From an uncultured Prevotellaceae bacterium (GTDB taxonomy: Bacteria; Bacteroidota; Bacteroidia; Bacteroidales; Bacteroidaceae), in the NCBI GenBank assembly GCA_937898415.1, contig CALDLA010000050.1, positions 1 through 64,000 on the forward strand: a DNA stretch of 64,000 bases. The letters are read 5' to 3'. The translations under genes were made by a program, and so were the position numbers. Shown here one piece after another: positions 26,098-35,331 of the stretch; position 1 is the stretch's first letter; each line of letters starts with the position of its first letter. The notes under the pieces are model-generated. The model was not told the origin of the DNA. It worked only from the letters and a program-made list of their open reading frames with translations, and searched no databases.

Positions 26098-26616
26098 TTA
26101 TTTACCACTTGCGTATTCCCCGTAGATGTCCGGCATAGCATCGCAAAAGCCATATCCACTGCTTTCCGTGTTCTTCAGCATTGCCTCAATACGTTTCTGA
26201 AACTTCGGCAGTAGATTGTTCTTTGATATATACTTCATCGTGGCTTCAAAATTACTTTCCGTAGAATCATAGAACGACTCCCATAAATCACCCCAAGCAT
26301 CAGCCACCTCACAAGCATTCTCTACCAGATACAGCATCAGGTCTGCAAGATTCTCTGGCGAAGGATGTAGCTTCCTGAAATCGGTAATCGCTTTCTTGCA
26401 GACACTAAACCGACATTTTCCATCGCCACGTTTCGGCCAAAACTCATTCCTTATAATCGCTTTATACTCCTTCAACTTCGCCTTCTCATCTGGATTCAAG
26501 AAGTACTCCAGGTACTCTTTGGCCTCCTTTCGGGCATCGTAGAGGTCAAGAACAACGTCTATAACCTCACTTTTCTCTAAGGTTCCAAGATATTTCTTTA
26601 ATGCAACTTTCGACAT
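26098..26616 (-). CDS. DUF6155 family protein
   Basis: A helical, soluble protein of 172 residues beginning SKVALKKYLGTLEKSEVIDV, with KEAKEYLEYFLNPDEKAKL and a following KRGDGKCRFSVCKKAI segment. This pattern corresponds to DUF6155, small proteins of unknown role. It lies 11 bp after the truncated rhuM gene in the same direction. No enzyme motif is seen. Membership of the defence operon is by spacing only. Confidence 0.72.
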   Translation of the reverse strand: MSKVALKKYLGTLEKSEVIDVVLDLYDARKEAKEYLEYFLNPDEKAKLKEYKAIIRNEFWPKRGDGKCRFSVCKKAITDFRKLHPSPENLADLMLYLVENACEVADAWGDLWESFYDSTESNFEATMKYISKNNLLPKFQKRIEAMLKNTESSGYGFCDAMPDIYGEYASGK

Positions 26617-26627
26617 AAGTTAATCAT

Positions 26628-26930
26628 TTAACACATGATTGACTGTACACGGTAACCAAGGGCTATGATTACATCAAGATTATAATGCAAAACCTGGTAG
26701 TTTTTGCCATCTGCGGCAGTTGTTCGGAATTTCCGAACAACTGCATCTTGCTCCAGTTCCTTGTCTGCAAAAATGTTTGTCAGATGCTCGCTGATATTTG
26801 ACTTGCTCGATTGATATATCTCCACCAATTGTGCCTGCGTCAGCCAAACATCCTCATCAGCGAAGCGAGTATTCACACTCACCCTGCCTTCCTCATCCTT
26901 ATACAGTATCAGTATATTCTCTTTATCCAT
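26628..26930 (-). pseudogene. truncated RhuM-family gene (N-terminal 100 codons)
   Basis: The product is the N-terminal domain of the RhuM family only. It matches the intact RhuM protein encoded at 30750-31757 from the start (LILYKDEEG, WLTQAQLVEIYQSSKSNISEH, VVRKFRTTAADGK) to IIALGYRVQSI, then stops after Met-Cys where the intact copy continues into RFRQWATE. About 235 residues are missing. The gene may still produce a free DNA-binding-like domain, but a decayed duplicate is the simpler reading. The stop lies 11 bp before the DUF6155 gene. Confidence 0.75.
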
Positions 26931-26972
26931 ATTTCGTTTAACGCATTTTATCCGTTCTGTATTACTTGGCCT

Positions 26973-27326
26973 TTATATTGGCCTTCCCCTTTTACTGCCT
27001 TCGGGGTCTGGATGAACATCAATCTTTGTATAGGTCTCATATTCTCTCCAAGTATCCCTTATCCTATGTTTCTCTTCATAATACTCATCTAAGAGTTTAT
27101 CAACCTCTTCCATACTGATTTCACCCTCTATATTTCTTCGGGCAAGTTCCAGCAAGTAGTCGGATACTTTCAGCCCATCCACCGCCTGTAAACCGATGGC
27201 TACGCGCCAAGCCTCAGCCCTCTCTTTTTTCTGAGGATCCCCGTGACGTAAATACTCGTCAAAATATTCCATGTTAATTGGTATTGCCATATATTCATCA
27301 ACAGTTTTTAGGTTCGATATTGTCAC
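26973..27326 (-). CDS. VbhA-like antitoxin domain protein
   Basis: A small protein of 117 residues. The middle part (about 36-85: AEAWRVAIGLQAVDGLKVSD followed by YLLELARRNIEGEISMEEVD) has the helix pattern of VbhA, the antitoxin that inhibits Fic adenylyltransferases. The inhibitory (S/T)xxxE(G/N) motif is not intact; the aligned stretch reads LQAVDG, with Asp for Glu and no Ser/Thr. A Bro-N/Fic protein is encoded about 6.5 kb upstream in the same operon and could be the partner, although the two are normally adjacent. It overlaps the upstream hypothetical gene by 4 bp. Confidence 0.55.
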   Translation of the reverse strand: MTISNLKTVDEYMAIPINMEYFDEYLRHGDPQKKERAEAWRVAIGLQAVDGLKVSDYLLELARRNIEGEISMEEVDKLLDEYYEEKHRIRDTWREYETYTKIDVHPDPEGSKRGRPI

Positions 27327-27655
27327 ATATTGATGTACTTCACAGGATTTTGGCTTTTGCCATAGAAGGCTGATACATTTTTCCCAATATATGTTGTATG
27401 CTCGTCTTCAATGCCCAGAAACTCACATCGTCCAATGTGTTTCGGGTCTTCCGTGTATTTCCAATCGACAGGATTATAGACTTCTTCCACAATCCCATTA
27501 ACGATGGCAAGAACATGGGTAGCCCTTCTTGCACGGTTTATATCAACCTTCCAATACTTACGGGTCATCTCATACAGATTCTCCCTTTTCACTTTTCCTA
27601 CTTTTACACACATAATGCGGTCTTCGGAATTAGGTGTTAGTTCGTTTGATGCCAT
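27323..27655 (-). CDS. conserved hypothetical protein of the restriction operon
   Basis: A soluble protein of 110 residues. The stretch RKYWKVDINRARRATHVLAI followed by VNGIVEEVYNPVDW is a pattern I have seen in small proteins and in tails of restriction-related proteins, where an aromatic strand is followed by a beta hairpin. I cannot name the family or a function. It lies 20 bp after res and overlaps the VbhA-like gene by 4 bp, so translation of the two is probably coupled. Confidence 0.6.
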   Translation of the reverse strand: MASNELTPNSEDRIMCVKVGKVKRENLYEMTRKYWKVDINRARRATHVLAIVNGIVEEVYNPVDWKYTEDPKHIGRCEFLGIEDEHTTYIGKNVSAFYGKSQNPVKYINM

Positions 27656-27675
27656 ATATGTATCATTTTTGCAGA

Positions 27676-30600
27676 TTACTCTAAACTGTTGATGACATTC
27701 AACATCGTATCATAGTCCGTTATCTCATGGTAACGTACTATGCTGGTTGATACATTGTTGAAGAGTTTCTTGGCACATTCTATCTTTGCCATTTCTGCCC
27801 CCTTCAAGTTCATAGACAGCATACTGCCTTTGGTCTCTGCTACAAAGAAGATGTGCTTCACGCCCATTTTGTCATTGAAGGCTATAGCCCAGTCTGGTGC
27901 ATACTTGCCCACAGGTGTAGGTATCTGGAAAGAACGGGGCAGACGTGCATATACACACACCTCGTCTGCTTTATCGAGTGCTTCGGCAAACTTTCGTTCG
28001 CCCTTGCTGTCCGTGAATACATAGTCCAGAATATGTTTCTTTGCCTCATAAGCCTTTTCAAGTGGTTGACGGTTCTTCTCCTTGGTGAAGATGTCTGCAT
28101 CATACTGCTGCTCCGTGCGATTATAGGCAATATGCTCTACAATCATCGTCGCCTTCTGGTCTTTAATCAGACGTACCACGTTGCGGATAAACTCTTCGGG
28201 GTTGTTCTTGAACAGATAGAGTTTTCCCGTGGAGATACCCTTCAGGATGCGTACCACCGTCCTTCTGGTCAATGTCGCACCCTTGGCTATCTCGCCTACG
28301 AGGTCGTAGGGCACATCACTTGTAGATACCTCCTTCAAGGCTTGTGTGCGAGTATGTTGGTCAACAGTGAAATCAAGATCGTCCGTTCCTTGTTCACCTG
28401 TCGTCACCACATATTTCAGTTCGGTAACACGCAGATTCTTGTTGATGGATGCTACGGCTTTTTGTATCAGTTCCTCACTGTCATAATGTACCGTATAGAC
28501 ATAGCGGTGATTGATTTCTTCCCACAACCGTTTGAACTCTTCCTTACTGGCATTTTCATTCAGATGATCATTGACGGCCTCTGCCGACTCATTGGCATCC
28601 TCTATCATGTCCGCAAGGGCTGTCGGGTCAAAGATTCCTTGTACCAACTTATGTACCTGTTCACTGATGGGCTGTAGTTTCTTGCCCATCGGAGCAAGGC
28701 TGTCTGTGCGCAGGTCTTCGTGATATGATTGCTGGATGTTACCCTTGTCATCCACATAGTCATTCTCATAGAGATAGTTGACAATGGCTGTTGCCTCCAT
28801 CGTGGAAATGGTATGCACTTCTTCTCCCACCATAAACTTGCGTCCCTCGAAATAAGCGACTGTTGCCTGTGTCGGACGTTCACGCAAGGCTTCACGGGTT
28901 TCTTTCTGGAGAGCATCTACAAACGTGCTGTAGCTTTCGTTGGCAATGACCGTAAGAGCATTGATGTCATGCACGGCTTCACCCAGACGCTCTGTATCCA
29001 TGCGAACGCCTTGCTGGTCAACGCAGATACGCAGTCCACGACCTACCTCCTGACGCTTGGCTGTTGCACTGCTAGCATGGCGCAGGGTGCATATCTGGAA
29101 TACATTCGGGTTGTCCCATCCTTCACGCAGTGCAGAGTGCGAGAAGATGAATCGTGTCGGTTCATCGAAACTCAACAACCGCTCTTTGTTTTTCAGGATC
29201 AAATCGTAGGCCGATATATCCGAAGAGAAGTCTTCACCTCGCTTCACAACACTGTCGATGGCGTGGCCTTTCTTGTCGATAGAGAAGTAGCCATTGTGTA
29301 CTTGGTCTGCTGTAAAGCGTTTCAGGTAACGCTGGTAGTCATCCTCAAAGAGTGAAAGGTTCTCGTTGAGGAAACGAGTGTATTCCTCTTCAAAGACTTT
29401 CCAAAGGAAGCCCTTTACGACTTCACCCTGCATTCCCGACGTTCCGTCGCCTACCCGTAGCCTTTCATCATAGCCCTTATAATTGGCTACTTCGTCGATG
29501 AAGAAGAGCGAAAGTGTCTTGATGCCCTGCTTGAAGAGTGCTGCTTCTTTCTCGAAGTGCGAACGGATGGTTTCTCTAATCTGAATGCGCTGTATCTGTT
29601 GTTCGGACACATCGCCCATCACTTCACCCTTACGGAGCGAATCGCCGTTCATGAAATAGACAGTGTTCGTTAAGGGATTGATGTCGGTGATGACAAAATC
29701 CTTGTAGGCAGGAAGCCCAGATGTGTCATAGAGTGAATCGTTCTGCCCGAACTTGCATATCTGCCTACGGGTGCTGCTTGCCCCCTTCACCTCAATCTCT
29801 AGTCGTACCTCTGGAGCCTTGTTCTTTGATAGAACGATGCTGTCGAAATAGATGTAGCTTTGGTTTCCTAAAAGGTTTTGCAGGGTAATACCCTTCACCT
29901 GAATCTTCTTCACCAACCGCTGGCGGTAAGCATCAAAGGCATCCAACGCATATACGCAGTTGTGCGATGTCTTATGTGTGGCTGAGTAGTTCAGCACAAA
30001 CAACGGCTTGAAGTTCTTCAGCGCACGTTGTGTGGCAGCACCCTCCATCTTCTGTGGCTCGTCCATGATGATGATAGGACGATTGGCGGCAATCACATCG
30101 ATAGGACGGCGGCTCTGGAAATCGTCACGCTTGGAATAGATGATACGGCTTTCCTTGTTGGCAGCACCTTCCTTGAAGGAGGTGTTGAACGCCTGCACAT
30201 TGATAATCATCACATTGATGCTGGCATCGCTGCTGAAGGAGTCTATCTGTGTCAGATTGCCGCTGTTATAGATAAAGTAACGGGCTTTCTTGCCGTACTG
30301 CTCCATGAAATGGTCTTCCAGCATCGTAAAACTCTTATACACACCTTCACGGATAGCGATACTTGGCACCACAACGATGAACTTCGACCAGCCATAGCGC
30401 TTGTTCAGTTCAAACATCGTCTTGATATAGACGTAGGTCTTACCTGTACCCGTCTCCATTTCGATATCGAGTGAACATGCACCTAACCCGTCTGGCTGAC
30501 TCAACTTCGTTGACTTTGGGATATTGTAGATTGCCTGTTGCTGTTGGATATTGGCAAGCAGCTGAGGGCCTTGCAGTTCTACGTCTGCATTCTTATAACC

Positions 30601-30753
30601 CACATATTCCTCATCAAAGACAATACGTCCTTTCGTCTTACCTAAGTCACGGCGGTATTGCGAACTCGTCTTCGAGGGCTGCCCTGCAAACACATTTACT
30701 GTAGCCTCAACAGCATCCGTCTGATATTGTTGTATCTTAAACTTAAACTTCAT
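27676..30753 (-). CDS. res: type III restriction enzyme, Res subunit
   Basis: A superfamily 2 helicase-nuclease of 1,025 residues, the normal Res size. Seen: the helicase Walker A METGTGKT (Lys105, Thr106), motif II DEPQ (231-234), NYSATHK, the motif VI region with RQEVGRGLRI, and a C-terminal PD-(D/E)xK-type nuclease with PDWAIAF near residue 954 and AETKG near 970. With Mod it forms the ATP-dependent complex that cuts DNA after meeting two unmethylated, oppositely oriented sites. It is not joined directly to mod: a RhuM gene stands between them and overlaps res by 4 bp. Confidence 0.93.
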   Translation of the reverse strand: MKFKFKIQQYQTDAVEATVNVFAGQPSKTSSQYRRDLGKTKGRIVFDEEYVGYKNADVELQGPQLLANIQQQQAIYNIPKSTKLSQPDGLGACSLDIEMETGTGKTYVYIKTMFELNKRYGWSKFIVVVPSIAIREGVYKSFTMLEDHFMEQYGKKARYFIYNSGNLTQIDSFSSDASINVMIINVQAFNTSFKEGAANKESRIIYSKRDDFQSRRPIDVIAANRPIIIMDEPQKMEGAATQRALKNFKPLFVLNYSATHKTSHNCVYALDAFDAYRQRLVKKIQVKGITLQNLLGNQSYIYFDSIVLSKNKAPEVRLEIEVKGASSTRRQICKFGQNDSLYDTSGLPAYKDFVITDINPLTNTVYFMNGDSLRKGEVMGDVSEQQIQRIQIRETIRSHFEKEAALFKQGIKTLSLFFIDEVANYKGYDERLRVGDGTSGMQGEVVKGFLWKVFEEEYTRFLNENLSLFEDDYQRYLKRFTADQVHNGYFSIDKKGHAIDSVVKRGEDFSSDISAYDLILKNKERLLSFDEPTRFIFSHSALREGWDNPNVFQICTLRHASSATAKRQEVGRGLRICVDQQGVRMDTERLGEAVHDINALTVIANESYSTFVDALQKETREALRERPTQATVAYFEGRKFMVGEEVHTISTMEATAIVNYLYENDYVDDKGNIQQSYHEDLRTDSLAPMGKKLQPISEQVHKLVQGIFDPTALADMIEDANESAEAVNDHLNENASKEEFKRLWEEINHRYVYTVHYDSEELIQKAVASINKNLRVTELKYVVTTGEQGTDDLDFTVDQHTRTQALKEVSTSDVPYDLVGEIAKGATLTRRTVVRILKGISTGKLYLFKNNPEEFIRNVVRLIKDQKATMIVEHIAYNRTEQQYDADIFTKEKNRQPLEKAYEAKKHILDYVFTDSKGERKFAEALDKADEVCVYARLPRSFQIPTPVGKYAPDWAIAFNDKMGVKHIFFVAETKGSMLSMNLKGAEMAKIECAKKLFNNVSTSIVRYHEITDYDTMLNVINSLE

Positions 30754-31757
30754 TTGCCACCCTCCTTTGATTCTTCGTCTTTTCCTATATTACCCAAACG
30801 TTTGATAGAATCCAGATAGTCCTGTTCTACGTCACTGATGGTGCGCTGTTTGTATTTGCGATATTCGTTTGTGGCATGTTCCATTGCTTCTGCATGAGAA
30901 ACGCTGCCAGCATCTTGCAACAGTTGCTCCCCTGACATTGTGAGAATGCGGTCCAGATAGTTGGCCCAGTCATTCATCGTCATTGGTTGTTCACGTTCGG
31001 CCTGCCGTTCAGCAAAGTCCAGATATCCCGAAACCAGTTGTCCCATAGCTCGGAGTTCCTTAGCGTCAAGATAGTTTTTCGCTGTCTTGGCTTCAACTAA
31101 TGTAGGCTGATTTCCTTTGAAAGTGAGAAGCCCCATGAAGTCTTTCTCTGCATCTGCTCGCTCCACTATCAACTCTGCTGCCGTGCGTCCATGGATGGCA
31201 TAATGAATTTTATTCTGCACCTTCTTAAAGAACTCCTGAGATATAGATGCTCGTGGATCATAGTCAATGCTTGTAGCATAGATTTCCAGCACTTGCCTAT
31301 AGAGTACCTTTTCTGTAGCGCGGATGTCTCTGATGCGTTCGAGAAGTTCCTTCCAATAGCCACCACCGCCAAGCCTTTTCAGTCGTTCATCGTCAAGTGT
31401 AAATCCTTTGACGATATACTCTTTAAGCCGTTCCGTTGCCCACTGTCTGAAGCGTGTCGCAATGATGGAACGCACACGATAGCCAAGGGCTATAATCATG
31501 TCGAGACTATAGAAGGTAGTTAGGTATGACTTGCCATCTGCAGCAGTTGTTCGGAATTTCCGAACAACTGCATCTTCCTGTAGTTCGCCTTCTTCGAAGA
31601 TATGCTTGATGTGTTCACTGACGTTCGATTTACTCGTCTGATATAGTTCGCACATCTGAGCCTGTGTAAGCCATAGCGTATCTTCTGTCAGTCTCACGTC
31701 AATCTTCGTGAGTCCGCTGCTGTCTGTATATATGAGTATTTTATTGTTTTCTTCCAT
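30750..31757 (-). CDS. RhuM family protein
   Basis: A RhuM-type protein of 335 residues. Its N-terminal DNA-binding-like domain (WLTQAQMCELYQTSKSNVSEH, VVRKFRTTAADGK) is followed by the family core with RQWATERLKEYIVKGFTLDD and a Fic-like tail with MGLLTFKGNQPTLVEAKTAK. RhuM genes are frequent passengers inside restriction-modification loci and on islands. Their molecular role is not established. Here it lies between mod (5-bp gap) and res (4-bp overlap), so it is translated as part of the system. A truncated paralogue is at 26628-26930. Confidence 0.85.
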   Translation of the reverse strand: MEENNKILIYTDSSGLTKIDVRLTEDTLWLTQAQMCELYQTSKSNVSEHIKHIFEEGELQEDAVVRKFRTTAADGKSYLTTFYSLDMIIALGYRVRSIIATRFRQWATERLKEYIVKGFTLDDERLKRLGGGGYWKELLERIRDIRATEKVLYRQVLEIYATSIDYDPRASISQEFFKKVQNKIHYAIHGRTAAELIVERADAEKDFMGLLTFKGNQPTLVEAKTAKNYLDAKELRAMGQLVSGYLDFAERQAEREQPMTMNDWANYLDRILTMSGEQLLQDAGSVSHAEAMEHATNEYRKYKQRTISDVEQDYLDSIKRLGNIGKDEESKEGGK

Positions 31758-31762
31758 AACCC

Positions 31763-33790
31763 TTACAATATTCTTCTTACGGTGTCCTTACTATACTCTT
31801 CCCAGATTTGCTCGAAGTTGTCGGCCACTTGATCGTTGGCGAGGCTGCTGTCGCGCATAACGAAGTAGTAGGGATGCTGACGGGCTATCTCCGTGATGGT
31901 CGTCTCATTCACTTCTTCGTCGAAGCAAGCCATCAGGTAGCCGTCGCTGACACTCCAGACCGTCTTGCCGGCAATGCTACGCTTTTCTATCTTGGCACTC
32001 AGCTCGATGGCGAGGTCTATCATCGTCTGGAAAAGCAGGTCTTCCTCTGTGCGGTCGGGCTTAATATTGTCGTCAAAGAGTTTCTGCTCATTGAACTCTG
32101 ATGGAGTATAATAGACATCCTGCATGTTCGATGAGTCGAGTTTCAGAACACGGAAACCTGTGTCAAGGTCTTGTGTGGTCAAAGGTGACTCTTCCTTGAT
32201 TTTCTTTCCTGCACGACGAATGCGCTCTTTGCCTATTTCACAAAGATTGCCATATTTATTATCAACATTTTCTGGTATTTGTACCAAGATAAATTTGCGA
32301 TGAGCACTATCGGAAGCGTTGTGCTGCATCACGGCATGGGCGGTAGTGGCAGAGCCCGAGAAAAAATCGAGTACAGTACTATCCTCATCGGTAGCAATCT
32401 GAACAATGCGATCAAGCAAACGTACAGGCTTGGGCGTATCAAATGGAATATCACCGTCAAAGAGTGCTTTCAATTCTTTTTTCGCTTCGTCTGTATGTCC
32501 AACTTCAGTATGAGGCCACAGGTTAGTGACCATCTTCCCTTCTACTTCCGACAAATAAGTCTTTCGTCCGATTCCACCTGAACCATTCTTCGTAAAATAG
32601 AATTTAGGCCACTGTCCTCTTTGAAGTACAAATTCTGCTTTGATTTTGGAAACTTCCAAACTCTCTTTAAGCACAATTGCTTTAACTCCAGAACGCACAT
32701 CTTTGACATCAACACCGCATATTTTAGCCCGAGAATCAGCATCATTTATATCTCTTAGTTCATATTCGCACCAGCCGTTCATATGGTTCAACATCTCTTG
32801 TTGGCTATAGCGCCAGTGTCCATTTGCATAGGGGTATATCATACTACCATTAAATGGATTCTGAATAGCGTATACCATACCTTGGTGTGTTTTTGCTTCT
32901 GAAGCGAAGGCATTATCATTTCTCCATGAACCTTTAGGATCATTATCCGGATTCCCATACATTTTATTCATCTCGTCTGTTCGTGACAGACGATTAGGAA
33001 TCCAACCTGGATAACGGCTATAAATGACAATGGATTCTTTTTCCGCTGGTACACCTTTAGAATCATTTCTTGGAGAGTATGTCTTTTGCCAACTGATATT
33101 TGCTACGAAACATGATTCTCCATATATTTCATTGCAAACCTTAATAAGGTTCTCTGCCTCGCGGTCATCTATGGAAATGAATATCGCCCCATCCTCGCTC
33201 AGCAAATCCTTTGCTACCTTCAAACGAGGATAAATCATATTGAGCCAGTCTGTATGAAAACGACCATTGCTCTCTGTATTAATAGTATACTTATCTGTTA
33301 GCCAATTACCTTCTTCATCATAGTCACCACTACTATCACTCCATGTTGAAGCATCCATTCCAAAATTATCGTTATACACGAAATCATTACCCGTGTTATA
33401 TGGCGGGTCGATATAAATCATCTTCACCTTGCCGAGATAGTTCTCACGTAGGAGTTTCAGCACTTGCAGGTTGTCGCCTTCAATATATAAGTTTTGTGTC
33501 GTGTCGAAGTTCACGCTCTCCTCTCGGCAAGGGCGCAGGGTGTCGGTCGTAGGGGCATTGGCCAGTCGGATGGCATTACGCTTATCAGGCCAAGTGAACT
33601 GATACCGTTCCTCTGCACCCTCCACAATGTCCTTTGACAACTCCTGCCTGAGCTGGTCGAAGTCAATAGCCACTTCCGGATTCCCCTCATCGTTCAGCCG
33701 TTCAGTGAGGCAGTTGGGAAACAGTTCCCCAATCCGCTTTATATTCTCATCCACGATGTTCGTGGTCTGCATATTTAATTTCTCCATCAT
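31763..33790 (-). CDS. mod: type III DNA methyltransferase, Mod subunit
   Basis: An adenine-N6/cytosine-N4 methyltransferase of 675 residues. Catalytic motif IV DPPY lies at 128-131 (YIDPPYNTGNDF), and the SAM-binding motif LDFFSGSATTAHA near 475-485, the order of the beta class used by type III Mod proteins. The long section between them (about 220-440) is the target-recognition domain. Mod methylates one strand of an asymmetric site and guides Res. The start could also be the second Met. I see no simple-sequence tract in the coding region that would suggest phase variation. Confidence 0.92.
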   Translation of the reverse strand: MMEKLNMQTTNIVDENIKRIGELFPNCLTERLNDEGNPEVAIDFDQLRQELSKDIVEGAEERYQFTWPDKRNAIRLANAPTTDTLRPCREESVNFDTTQNLYIEGDNLQVLKLLRENYLGKVKMIYIDPPYNTGNDFVYNDNFGMDASTWSDSSGDYDEEGNWLTDKYTINTESNGRFHTDWLNMIYPRLKVAKDLLSEDGAIFISIDDREAENLIKVCNEIYGESCFVANISWQKTYSPRNDSKGVPAEKESIVIYSRYPGWIPNRLSRTDEMNKMYGNPDNDPKGSWRNDNAFASEAKTHQGMVYAIQNPFNGSMIYPYANGHWRYSQQEMLNHMNGWCEYELRDINDADSRAKICGVDVKDVRSGVKAIVLKESLEVSKIKAEFVLQRGQWPKFYFTKNGSGGIGRKTYLSEVEGKMVTNLWPHTEVGHTDEAKKELKALFDGDIPFDTPKPVRLLDRIVQIATDEDSTVLDFFSGSATTAHAVMQHNASDSAHRKFILVQIPENVDNKYGNLCEIGKERIRRAGKKIKEESPLTTQDLDTGFRVLKLDSSNMQDVYYTPSEFNEQKLFDDNIKPDRTEEDLLFQTMIDLAIELSAKIEKRSIAGKTVWSVSDGYLMACFDEEVNETTITEIARQHPYYFVMRDSSLANDQVADNFEQIWEEYSKDTVRRIL

Positions 33791-33828
33791 AGTACTTATT
33801 TCTTAGTTTTTTTGTTAAACATCAACAT

Positions 33829-34698
33829 TTAGTCTTCTTGCTCGTAATAATAGGAATAGTCTATTCCCTTCATGAATGTTTCTCGGTCGTCTGTTTTGTC
33901 CGTCAGAGCCTTACGGAGCAAGTCGCGTATCTTGTTGCTGTTCATCTCACTTTCTATCATTGCATCAAGATATTCTCGTTTGGCTATCTTACTCCAATCA
34001 ATGCAGAGCCCAATTCTTTTCTTTAGCATGATGTCCAACCATATACGGGTTGAACGTCCATTACCTTCCATGAACGGGTGAGCCATATTCATCTCAACGT
34101 ATTTGTCAACTATTTCATCGAAGGAATTGTCAGGCATCTGTTCTACCGTTTGAAGATATTGATGCAGGTGTTCTGCCAAACAAAAGATGGTGTTGCCCTT
34201 TGAAATGGTCTTTGTGCGTATCTTTCCCGCAAAGTCATAAAGACCACCAAACAAGAATGCGTGTATTTGTTGCAGGCATTCCACTGTGCCAGGCTTCAGA
34301 CTGTTAAGCAGGCCGCTCTCCAACAATGTATAGGCTTTCTTCTTGCTTTGACCATCCAATGTGTTGTCACTATAAACAAACCAGTCGAGAAAGTCCTCCG
34401 TCTTTTTGCTTGGCATAACTCTTACAAGTTGGATAATGTCATCTTGTGAAAAGCAATCCGTGGCATATCTCTTGCCATCGGCAGCGGTCATCTTCAGTTG
34501 ACTACAGCGTGTAGTCAACTCGTTTCCTGCCTTCTTCAGTCGTGTCTTCAGTACGCTCCAATACTTACGTGGGTTAGGGCTATCCGTAATAGCCCCCACA
34601 ATATCTACGATGGAGAACCACCACTTGGCTCCCTCTTCGTCCCATATGGCTCTCACCTCATGGTCTTTGTAGAATCGTATTGATTTCTTATTTTGCAT
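33829..34698 (-). CDS. Bro-N/Fic fusion protein
   Basis: A protein of 289 residues with two parts. Residues 6-108 are a Bro-N domain (FYKDHEVRAIWDEEG, WWFSIVDIVGAITDS, CFSQDDIIQLVRVMPSKKT), the phage antirepressor-type DNA-binding fold. Residues 115-265 are a Fic domain with an intact active site, HPFMEGNGRSTR (His207 to Arg218), expected to transfer AMP from ATP to a protein Ser, Thr or Tyr. No inhibitory (S/T)xxxE(G/N) helix is visible within it. The gene lies 3 bp after the DUF4391 gene and 38 bp before mod. A possible VbhA-like partner is further down the same operon. Confidence 0.87.
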   Translation of the reverse strand: MQNKKSIRFYKDHEVRAIWDEEGAKWWFSIVDIVGAITDSPNPRKYWSVLKTRLKKAGNELTTRCSQLKMTAADGKRYATDCFSQDDIIQLVRVMPSKKTEDFLDWFVYSDNTLDGQSKKKAYTLLESGLLNSLKPGTVECLQQIHAFLFGGLYDFAGKIRTKTISKGNTIFCLAEHLHQYLQTVEQMPDNSFDEIVDKYVEMNMAHPFMEGNGRSTRIWLDIMLKKRIGLCIDWSKIAKREYLDAMIESEMNSNKIRDLLRKALTDKTDDRETFMKGIDYSYYYEQED

Positions 34699-34701
34699 TA
34701 T

Positions 34702-35331
34702 TCAACTGATTAACTTTTTCAAATTTACTATTTGTTGGTGCAACTCATATTTCTTGCGTGTCTGTTTCTCAGAGCGACACTGCTTCTCTAACGATTCTAT
34801 CTGGCGAAGTAACTTTTCTCGTTGTTCACGATGGATAATCTGCTCCTCGATAGTTTCTTCTGCCTGAGCATCCAAACCACCGATGGTTGCAACGATGTTA
34901 TTCCTGACATCATCAAGCGACAAACCTTGTAAAGTGATGGTTGCTTCGTCAGTCGGCATCCATGCAGATTGTTGCAGTCGAGTATGGAAGATGCAGAACT
35001 GTGTCTGATTCTCAAATTGGAGGGCGAAGATGAGCTTCTGTGGTATCAACTTTTGTAGCATGAGGATATTCTTAGTGTTATAATCCTTTCGCTTCAATGC
35101 CACTTGCAGTACATAAAATCCTTCTACGTCTTTCCCCTTCGTCAAGGCTGGAACTGTTGCCGATGATACCCTTGCCACCAATACCATACGGCTGATGTCC
35201 GCATCGAAACGGTCACGCTCAACCGCTTTGAGATTGAACTTCTCAAAGACAGCTTTTTTGTAGAGCGGCTTGTTGATGGCGGTAGCAGGTGGTAACTGGA
35301 ACATGGGCATCATTTGATTACAAGGAAACAA
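34702..35331 (-). CDS. DUF4391 protein
   Basis: A soluble protein of 209 residues with the DUF4391 pattern: an N-terminal FNLKAVERDRFDADISRMVL segment, LQVALKRKDYN, LIFALQFENQTQFCIFHTRL, and a C-terminal coiled coil (ESLEKQCRSEKQTRKKYELH). DUF4391 proteins accompany SNF2-type helicases in restriction-like loci and have no known activity. It overlaps the helicase gene by 22 bp, which indicates tight co-translation and probably a complex. No nuclease motif is visible. Confidence 0.78.
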   Translation of the reverse strand: MFPCNQMMPMFQLPPATAINKPLYKKAVFEKFNLKAVERDRFDADISRMVLVARVSSATVPALTKGKDVEGFYVLQVALKRKDYNTKNILMLQKLIPQKLIFALQFENQTQFCIFHTRLQQSAWMPTDEATITLQGLSLDDVRNNIVATIGGLDAQAEETIEEQIIHREQREKLLRQIESLEKQCRSEKQTRKKYELHQQIVNLKKLIS

